Origin: a virus
DNA: 21,653 nucleotides
Direction: 5' to 3' (one strand)
Virus record (IMG/VR): IMGVR_UViG_3300033155_003174
Span: 1 to 21,653 of that record
Below are positions 7,904 to 17,100 of the stretch, one piece after another. The notes beneath the pieces were generated by a model. That model did no database searches. It worked only from the letters and a program-made list of their open reading frames with translations, and was not told the DNA's origin. The translations under genes and the position numbers were made by a program. Within the stretch, counting starts at the first letter, position 1; each line of letters opens with the position of its first letter.

Positions 7904-9697
7904 ATGGCTAAAAAAATAACACCAATTAATTATACTAGTAGAGATTTTGATTCAATTAAAGAGGAATTGGTCGATTATACAAAGAGATATTATCCTGATT
8001 CTTTTAAAGACTTTAACGAAGCCTCTTTTGGTTCTCTGATGCTGGATACGGTTTCTTATGTTGGTGATATACTTTCTTTTTATCTAGATTATCAGGTAAA
8101 TGAATCTTTTCTTAATACGGCAACAGAAAGAGAGAATGTTATAAAGTTGGCCAGACAGGTTGGCTATAAATATAGAGAGACATTTACTTCTAGTGGAGAA
8201 GTAAGTTTCTTCGCATTAATACCTAATTTGATGGCCCATCCTGGTCCGGATACCACTTATTATCCCATAATAAAAGAGGGAACTACCTTTTCAGCAGAGG
8301 GGGGCTCATCATATATTTTGACAGAGGATATAAATTTTGATAGTCCCGATACGGAAATAGTCGTGGGAAGAGTTGATCCAGCTACTGGACAACCAACCTA
8401 CTATGCTGTCAAAACAAAAGGGAAGGTAATTTCGGGACAAATTGTGGAAGAATTAGTTAATGTAGGTGAATTTAAAAGATTTAGAAAAATTATTTTAGAA
8501 ACTCCAAATATTGTAGAAATAATTTCAATTACAGATACTGATGAAAATGAATATTATGAAGTTGGAAACTTATCTCAAAATACAGTTTTTAAGAACATAT
8601 CAAGAGATAATTCAACAAATACAGACTATAAACAACTTTTAAGGCCCATAATGGTACCACGTCGCTTTGTTTCAGATTACGACGGACAAAATTATTTTAT
8701 TCAATTTGGTTATGGTTCAGAAGATGAAATTCTAGATGATCCAGTGGCAGACCCATCTTCAGTTGTTTTGAAGCAAGTTGGAAAAAATTATATTTCCGAT
8801 GAGTCTTTTGATCCATTTAAGTTATTACAAACCGACAAACTCGGAGTTGCTCCCTCCAATACCTTGCTAACAATTAAAATGAGAGTAAATACCGGTAATA
8901 ATGTAAATGCTCCCGCCGGCACCATTACTAAAATAAACGGCCTTGATGTTGATTTTGCAGAAAAAACAACCTTAGACAGTGATAAATTGTTATTTGTTAT
9001 TAATTCTATAAGTGTTTATAATGAGAAGTCTATAACCGGTGATGCAGAGCCAATTACGGCGGATGAAATCCGCGTCCGCGCCATTTCTAATTTTTCTACT
9101 CAAAATAGGGCAGTTACTGCTCGGGATTATGAAACTATAACATATGGAATGGCAGCAAAATTCGGATCCATCAAAAGGTGCAGAATAGTGGTAGATGAAG
9201 ATTCTTTTAAAAGAAATTTAAATCTTTATGTTATTGCAGAAGGAAATGGTGGAAAATTAGCCACAGCTAGCCAGCCGATTAAAAATAATTTAAGATTCTG
9301 GCTATCAAACTATAAAATGATAAATGATACTATTGATATATTAGATGGTAAAATAATAAATATAGGCATAAATTTTGAAGTAATAGCCGATATGAATGTT
9401 TCTAAAGAGGATATTTATGTCGGATGCGTTCAAAGAATACAAGAAAAAATAATGAACCCCCTTCAAATGGGAGAGCGATTTTATATTACCGATATATATT
9501 CTCAATTAAACAAGGTGCGCGGTGTGGTAGATACAAAAAATGTAACAATCACGAATAAAGTTAACGGCTTATATTCTGGTGTTAGTTATTCTATAACCGC
9601 TAATATGTCACCAGATGGGAGATACTTAATATGTCCTTTAAATGCTTGTTTCGAAATTAAATTTCCCAATACTGATATTACTGGAGTTGTTAGATAA
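7904..9697 (+). CDS. gp6: Baseplate wedge protein, T4 gp6 / Baseplate_J-like, 597 aa
   Basis: In T4, gp6 forms the inner ring of the baseplate as a dimer that, with gp7, makes the wedge core; P2 gpJ is the simpler homologue. The N-terminus has the characteristic INYTSRDFDSIKEELVDY and then the helical SYVGDILSFYLDYQVNESF block (residues about 45-70), followed by a conserved TATERENVIKLARQVGYK stretch. Residues about 380-430 carry the J-type signature: acidic TADEIRVRA, then NRAVTARDYETI. The C-terminal part (about 475-590) is alternating alpha/beta, as in the J/gp6 dimerisation region. Length is somewhat below T4 gp6 (660). The start is supported by AGGAA 8 bases upstream. The TAA overlaps the next ATG by one base. 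Family assignment is firm; exact ring geometry is inferred from homologues. Confidence 0.9.
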   Translation: MAKKITPINYTSRDFDSIKEELVDYTKRYYPDSFKDFNEASFGSLMLDTVSYVGDILSFYLDYQVNESFLNTATERENVIKLARQVGYKYRETFTSSGEVSFFALIPNLMAHPGPDTTYYPIIKEGTTFSAEGGSSYILTEDINFDSPDTEIVVGRVDPATGQPTYYAVKTKGKVISGQIVEELVNVGEFKRFRKIILETPNIVEIISITDTDENEYYEVGNLSQNTVFKNISRDNSTNTDYKQLLRPIMVPRRFVSDYDGQNYFIQFGYGSEDEILDDPVADPSSVVLKQVGKNYISDESFDPFKLLQTDKLGVAPSNTLLTIKMRVNTGNNVNAPAGTITKINGLDVDFAEKTTLDSDKLLFVINSISVYNEKSITGDAEPITADEIRVRAISNFSTQNRAVTARDYETITYGMAAKFGSIKRCRIVVDEDSFKRNLNLYVIAEGNGGKLATASQPIKNNLRFWLSNYKMINDTIDILDGKIINIGINFEVIADMNVSKEDIYVGCVQRIQEKIMNPLQMGERFYITDIYSQLNKVRGVVDTKNVTITNKVNGLYSGVSYSITANMSPDGRYLICPLNACFEIKFPNTDITGVVR

Positions 9698-11172
9698 TGG
9701 CTATAAAAAAATATTATGCCAACAAAGATAATACTATAACAAATGCTTTCGAGTCTAATCTGCAAACCCGTGGCTCAGGCGCGAATATGGGCCTCTCAGA
9801 TATATTGGAAACATTTTCAATTTATGGACAAGCCACTTCGGGTTCAACCGAACTTGAAAGAATACTGATTGAATTTCCAATTAATCAAATCACAGCAGAT
9901 AGAACAAATAATATTCTGCCCGGCTCGGGTAGCATAGGCTTTTATCTTAATATGTATAATGCACGTCACAATCAAACATTACCACGAGACCTTAATTTGG
10001 TCGTTCTCCCCATCTCACAATCTTGGCAAGAAGGCACTGGCCTCGATATGGAAGAATATAAAGACGTTACAAAGGGAAATCCTGGCTCCAACTGGATTAA
10101 TGCAGGACAAAGTGATCCTTGGACAAAAGAAGGGGGTGATTACTTAACTTCTCCGGTTTATTCTCAAACTTTTCCAATAGGAAATGAAGATTTAGAAATT
10201 GATATAACTCCACTTGTTGAAGACTGGATTGCTGGGACAATTACAAATTACGGCATTGGAGTTCATATAACATCTAGTCAAGAATCTTATTTTTCTAGCT
10301 CGACCGGGCTAGACAGTGGCAGCCAATTGGTAAATCTGGCGGGAGTAACAGATACTTACTATACAAAGAAATTTTTTGGAAGAGGTTCTGAATTCTTTTT
10401 CAAACGCCCGGTAATTGAAGCTCGATGGGATTCCTCAATAAAAGATGACAGGGGAAACTTCTATGCAAGTAGTTCTCTAGTTCCCGCAGTGGATAATACA
10501 AGAACACTCTATCTTTATAATGTGATAGGTGGAAGATTAAGAAATATCCCAGCAGTTGGAACCGGTGAAATTTATGTTAAAGTATATACATCATCATCAG
10601 CAGGGACAGATTTAACCCCGACTCCTATAACAGGAGGCTATGTTTCGCTTGGAATTTATTCGGCATCTTTTGCCTTGAATACAACCGCGAGCGCTGGTTA
10701 TGATAGGTGGTATAGTGCGGGATTGGCAGATGTTTATCATACTGGGACTTTTGATATAAAACAATATGCAGCAAGCACATATAACCCATATGGAAACTTA
10801 GTAACAGCACTTACAAATCTCAGGTCGGTTTATACAACTTCTGAAACGGCAAGATTCAGATTTTATGAACGAGAAAAAGATTGGAGTCCAACTATTTACA
10901 CCGTGGCCACTACGGTAACTGATACACTTGTCAATGAAAGTGCATCTTATCAGGTTCATAGAATAATCGACGATTTAGTTGTAATTCCATATGATACAGG
11001 AAGTTATAAAGGAACGCAAATGTCTTTTGATGTAAGTGGAAATTATTTTGATTTTAAAATAGATCTTTTAGAGCCTGGGTATTCTTACGGGATAAAAATC
11101 GCGTATTATAATGAAACAGTGAACAGTTATGTAGAGCAGCCGTATGAATGGAAATTTAGGGTAGAAGAATGA
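9697..11172 (+). CDS. DNRLRE-like beta-sandwich virion protein, 491 aa
   Basis: The first ~200 residues fit the DNRLRE (carbohydrate-binding-like) fold: an N-terminal KDNTITNAFESN stretch, then GSGANMGLSDILETFSIYG, then ERILIEFPI, later a WQEGTGLDMEEY loop, and the closing IDITPLVEDWIAGTITNYGI with GVHI. These correspond to the family's typical 'tI......g...N.G....L.v', 'R.l..F', 'W.EG' and 'dvt..v..W..G...nyG' segments. Residues about 225-245 have KKFFGRGSEFFFKRPVIEARWD, which joins to beta-rich C-terminal domains with many Tyr, Ser and Thr residues. No catalytic motif is visible. It overlaps gp6 by one base and the next gene by four (ATGA), so it is translated with the wedge genes. T4 has no such gene between gp6 and gp7. 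A peripheral baseplate decoration or a glycan- or surface-binding part is a reasonable inference. The fold call comes from pattern recall and was not computed. Confidence 0.6.
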   Translation: MAIKKYYANKDNTITNAFESNLQTRGSGANMGLSDILETFSIYGQATSGSTELERILIEFPINQITADRTNNILPGSGSIGFYLNMYNARHNQTLPRDLNLVVLPISQSWQEGTGLDMEEYKDVTKGNPGSNWINAGQSDPWTKEGGDYLTSPVYSQTFPIGNEDLEIDITPLVEDWIAGTITNYGIGVHITSSQESYFSSSTGLDSGSQLVNLAGVTDTYYTKKFFGRGSEFFFKRPVIEARWDSSIKDDRGNFYASSSLVPAVDNTRTLYLYNVIGGRLRNIPAVGTGEIYVKVYTSSSAGTDLTPTPITGGYVSLGIYSASFALNTTASAGYDRWYSAGLADVYHTGTFDIKQYAASTYNPYGNLVTALTNLRSVYTTSETARFRFYEREKDWSPTIYTVATTVTDTLVNESASYQVHRIIDDLVVIPYDTGSYKGTQMSFDVSGNYFDFKIDLLEPGYSYGIKIAYYNETVNSYVEQPYEWKFRVEE

Positions 11173-14100
11173 GTATCAGGGATCTATTTTTAGATAACGA
11201 TAATTACAAATTATTATCAAAAGATCCTACCGATCTAAGAAGGGACGGTGAGTCTCTTGGTAATATTAGCGATACTTTTAAAAACAGAGAAAAATTCATA
11301 CCCAGAGTTGATTTTAGTGAACCAGAAAACTTTGCTCATTATGGATCTGCTGAAGAGTATTATGAAAATGCCATTACTAGAATATATGGGAATTATCCTT
11401 ATGATGGATCCTCGAAAGAAAAACAAATATTCTTAAATAAATCAACATATGTTGATTTATGGGTGTTAAATAATAAATATCCAAGAACAAATGGATATAT
11501 AAACCATGGTTTAATGGGTGGATATACTGGTACGACCGGCACCACAGTCGCATGGGCTCTCACTAATGATAATGAATATATACATATGGTCGGTGGTCCC
11601 CATACTGCATCCCAAGGAATGATTGGGAAGCCACTACAGGAAACTTTCGACGATTCAAATGTATACGATGAAAATATATACGACGATGTGGGATATATAG
11701 GAAAGGGAACACGAGAGAGTAATCTTAAATGCGATCCAGATAACGGTGTAACAGTTGAATTTTGGTTGAAAAAGCCAACGTGGGCCCCCGCTTTTCTCGC
11801 CACTGATCCAGTCGGAGAATCCATTTTTGATTTAAGTGGAACAAACGATGGTCGGTTCAACGTTTCTATTACAAGTGGGTCTGGCCCCGTAGTAAGATTT
11901 AATTGTCTTTATCGAGCACAGACCCTTTCTAATTCTTATACTCCCGATGTTACTACCTTAATCTCAACTGGTTCCTGGAATCATGTTGCTGTTTCTTATG
12001 CCAATTCTGGATCGGTGGCGGAGTGGAAATTATATTTAAACGGCAATTTGGTAGATACAGAAGCCGCCGCAAGCCAGCCTGTAGAAATAACTGGCTCACT
12101 TCAAGCTAATATTGGCGCCTTGGTGGCCGCCTATCCAGGTGAAGCAGGAACTGCCTTGGCTGATGGCAAACTAACTGGCTCCCTTGACGAATTTCGTTAT
12201 TGGAAAACTCAGAGAACTTCGGAAGATATTGGTCGATATTGGTTCACACAGGTTTACGGAGGGACCAATACAGATATAGCAAATGCTACGCTTGGTGTTT
12301 ATTATAAATTTAATGAAGGAATCACAGGAGATTCTTCAATCGATTCTAGCGTCCTTGATTATTCCGGCCGCATTTCAAATGGAGCGTGGACAGGCTATAC
12401 TACAAATTCCAGAACCACAGCTTCTGCGATGGTAGAGGCCGGCGCCACCGCAGAAGAGTTTTTAGATCCTATTATTTATTCCGAAAATCCATTAGTTCAG
12501 TCTGTTTTAGCAGAAATGAAAAGTTCTGGCTCTTTTCACGATGTCCAAAACGGAACTTCTCTATATAATTCTTTTCCCACTTGGGTAGTAGACGGTGACG
12601 ATGATGGAGACGGGGATCTAAAAAAACTAACTCAAATAATGTCAAGTTATTTAGATACTCTATACTTGCAAATTCAAGAATTGCCAACTTTTAAAAATAT
12701 AGAATATTTTAGTGGAAGTTATGCCAAAGAACTTCCATTTATCGCGGAGATCCTTGAAGGCGCGGGATTCGTGGCTCCTGAAATTTTTGCGAACGCCTCT
12801 GTTTTGAGTCAAATTTTTCAAAGATCAGAGACAGAAAAGTATGAAGAAAATCTAACAGAAATTAAAAATTTAATTTACAGAAATATCTACAACAACCTTT
12901 TATACATCTATAAATCAAAGGGAACTGAGAAGTCATTTAGAAATCTAGTCCGTTGTTACGGAATAGATGATTCATTGGTAAAAATTAATCTATATTCAAG
13001 TAACTTGACCTATAAATTGGAAAATACTTATGAATATACAACAGAAAAGAAAAGATATGCCGAGTTTTATAATAGTGCCTATTTTAACGCGACTGTTTAT
13101 CAACAAACATCGAGTTTAATATCTGATAGTATATCTTATATTTCTGCATCGTCTACAGATTTAGAGAAATATACCTCCTTTACACTAGAAACAGATATTA
13201 TTTTACCAAAAAAGAGAAAAGAAACGGATAGAAGTTATTTTTCTACTCCATTTATCACATCTTCTATTTTTGGATTTCACACTGCCGATCCAACAACACC
13301 AACAGATTTTACATGGGCAACAACAGATTATGATTTGCAGGTATATGCCGTAAGACCTCCCGAAAATAATAATACGCAAGATGCCTATTTTATGTTAACC
13401 AGTTCTCAGTTTGGGGTAGAATTAAGGACTAATGTTTTTAAAGATGCGTATGATAATAAGAAATGGAATATTTGTGTTAGGCTTAAACCAGAGAAGACTC
13501 ACGCCGATCTTGTTTCTGGCTCTTCGGTAACAAATTATTCTTTAGAATTTTACGGAGTTCAATCAGAATTAGATGTTGTGAGATCTGAATTTTCTTTATC
13601 TTCTTCGTTATCTGGGCCCGAATACCTAACAGAGCCAAAAAGAATTTATGCTGCAACCCATCGTCAGAATTTCACAGGATCCGCCATTCATGGAACAGAC
13701 TTGCGACTGGGCACAATTAGATATTGGATGAGTTATTTAGATAATGATGTTATCCAGTCGCACGCCAGAGACTCTTTCGACTTTGGAGTAAAAAATCCTT
13801 ATTTTGGAGAATATCCTTTCGTAACTTCTCTTTTACAGACACAAATACCGGAAATAGAGACATTAGCCCTAAATTGGACATGGGATGTTGTTTCCTCTTC
13901 TAACAATTCGGGTCAATATCTTGTATATGATGTGTCATCGGGCTCCTCAAATGCCCTAGATAAATATTCGTGGCTTAGTAATGTAACTCAAAAACAACAC
14001 ACAGCGATTGGAGATTTTTATCCGGCGGCCTCAACCGTAGTTAATGAAGAATATATACCTCTTGCAAGAAAGAAAAATCCAGAATCTTTAAATCCTACGT

Positions 14101-17100
14101 TTAATTCAATAAAAATTTCCAGTCTTGAAGACGAAGAGGCCTTTACTAGAAATCGTAGACCAGTTAATTATTATTATACACTAGAAAAAAGTATGTATGA
14201 AACTATTTCGGAAGAAATGTTGAGATATTTTTCTACAATTGTGAGTTTTAATAACCTAATAGGAGAACCAGCCAACCAATATCGTTCTGAATACAAAGAT
14301 ATAGAAAAATTGAGGGCCCTTTTCTTTGAAAATATTGAAAATGATCCAAATATTGAAAAATATATTGAATATTATAAGTGGATAGACAGTTCTTTATCAA
14401 CAATGCTCACTCAATTAATCCCCGCCAGTTCTAATTTCACTGATGGTATTAGAACAATAATAGAAAGTCATGTTTTGGAGAGAAATAAATACAGAAATAA
14501 ATTAGTTACTCTGGGAAGTATTAATACAGATATTGGATCCGGACTTCATGGAATAGGAATAGGCACTTATGATTGGGCCATTGGTTCTCCAACGCTCCCT
14601 AGTTCTCCTCCTCCCACTAACGAGCATTGTTTTTGGTGGAAAAATAGAACAAATAGAACAAATCCTCAAATAACTTCCGGAGATACAGCAGTTGATGCTA
14701 ATAGGAATGCTTATTTATCTGCCAGCTTATCAGTTTTAGTAAGGAGTTATTCCACCCCTCTTAAATTTTCTATGAAAAAAGAAGAAATTTATGGCACGGG
14801 GCTCACTTCCAATAACAATAATCTAACAAATTATATAAAATCATCAACCGAATTTGGATCTTCGGATGGATATTTGATTGAAGAGTCCAAAGTAAAGGCA
14901 TTTTTAGATTGTAATGATGTAATTGATCCTCAAGAAAAGAAAAAGTGGTCTTTTGAAGGCAAAAATCAAATAAAAAGTGGAGATTATTATACAACAGAGG
15001 GGGATTTAACGGCTCCCTTTGTCGCAGTTAGCTCTTCAGTCACTACTGGTTATAATAGTTTGGTCAATTCCCAGTTTAAGTCTGGATTTGGAATAGAAAA
15101 CCTCCATTTAGATACATATACTCAGGGGAATGTACCCTTGCAGGGCCCATTTACTGAAAAATACGTCGGAGGTAATCAATATAGGCACGTTTCTTTAAAT
15201 CAAGGGAACGATGATCAAACTAACAGACCAGAAGGCTGGAATATCCAATTTCAAGCGGCGCCAACAGCACTAAAAATAATTCATCAGCCAATAAATTTAC
15301 CTCGTGCAACATTTTATCGTGATTTGATTGCAAAAAGGCCCGTTAATATTAGAAATATCAAGGATAATGCTGCTAAAAATGAAATAGGGAATTATAGCAA
15401 AGATTATCAAATAGTTCAAACATGCGGCCGAAAAATTAACAACGTGGCCTTCGTAAAGGCTGGAGGCTTCAATATTGTTTATATCCCCTCTCCTTATGTG
15501 GCAGGAATGGACGATTATGCAAAACCCCAACGTGGAAGAACCGAACATGTCTTTGTTAATCGTTTCTCTTCTCCAGGATCCCCCGAAACAGCAGGAGATT
15601 CAAATGGTGGCCCAGGATTGGATCCCACATCAGCCGAATATTCTCCCTATAATGATTTAAATTATAGAAATACATCAGTTCGAGACCCCTATAGGCTTCT
15701 CTTGTCTTCACACGTTAACCAATTTGGTTTTTATTCTGATGAATTTGGAATAGGAAATGGCCCTTCAGTCGTTAATTCGCTAAATTATATCGGAACGGGC
15801 AGTATTTATCAAGTAAATAGAAACCCCATCAAACAAATTAAGGGATCTGGGCCGACTACTATAACGGCATCTGTTTACGATAACTATTGGATCCAACATC
15901 CGATCCCGAGAACTGATATGCAGTATGCGTGGATAACGGCATCAGCCACTTCATATAATACCTTTGGTTATCTTCCTTACTCGGGCGAAGTTTCTTCGTC
16001 TAGTGGGCCCATTTCTCTTGTAACCTTTTCTTCTGCGAGTGATTATGTTTCTTATTTCCGAGATGAGACGGGTCCAAATTCTTTTATCTTCTTTGGAGAA
16101 GACCAGCTTTTATTGCCGATTGAAACTGTTAATTTTACTTCTTCTTATTATATACCCACTGTCTATAACGGTTTAAATTATAATATTTATGAGCCCCTGA
16201 ATTCTACGGGTTTCTTTATCGGCCACCCGGCCAATTCAACGGTCGACGCCTATCTTAATAACACATTAATACCGGGCACGATCGTCGGCCCACCTGCTTC
16301 TGGGTTGAGAGGCAACGGGCAGGCATCTCTATTGAATGCCATTCTTCTTAAAAGAAACGGCCCCTACCAGCACCCAACATGGAAACAAATCCGAGGTAAT
16401 GAAAATCCATTAGTGAGACATTGGAATAATACAGCAACCACAGCCTATGTTCTTTCGGGTCCATCTTACGTTGATCCGGTAGGTAATAGAAAGATAGTGA
16501 AATTTGGAGAACAAAAGATATTAAAGGATCCTCCTGTTGTTTCTAAATATAATCCTATCCGAATGGGATTCAAAGTAGCAGTTGAAGTAGAGAGCGATAA
16601 ATATCCTCCCTATGTTACTCTAGAAACGGTGCGCCTAAAAAATACTTATGGTAATGATTTCGGACAATTTGCCAATCAAGAAATAACAAACGATCTTAGA
16701 AAACAAAATGCAGCCGATAATTTGTGTGATGAGGATTCTTCTTATAAAGCCATCTTGAGTTTATATATCAATGGCGCCCTCGATCAAGATGAGAGTCCGA
16801 TCACAGAGCTTCTATACTTATCTTATCCTGAGCAAGTTTATCCTGCAACAATAAACTGTTATACAAAAAGAAATCGAGAAAGGTTGGGATATCAGAACAC
16901 ATTTTGGAAAGATTCTCGGCTGGAAAGAACAACTCTTGGAGAATCTAAATTCGGAGGAGATAATTCACAAGGATTCCCCCGAGTTCAGAGCGCTTGGGCA
17001 CTTGACGCCGCACAACAATTTGGAGATGTTTGGACCGGAGGGATAACGGGTCTAGCTTCTTACCCTATATGGAGCTATTCCGTTGGCGCCTCGGGAGAAT

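Noticed and set aside
8165-8172. TATAAATA, the T4-type late promoter core (also at 3587-3594)
   Set aside because: Both copies lie deep inside long coding frames, and about two such matches are expected by chance in DNA this AT-rich.
11399-11860. 153-codon reverse-strand frame
   Set aside because: It lies wholly opposite the start and LamG region of the giant gene, has no recognisable domain, and no other gene in the window is on that strand.
14640-14664. Short tandem repeat of AATAGAACA-type units
   Set aside because: Just over two units encoding Asn-Arg-Thr in frame; too short to be a meaningful repeat.
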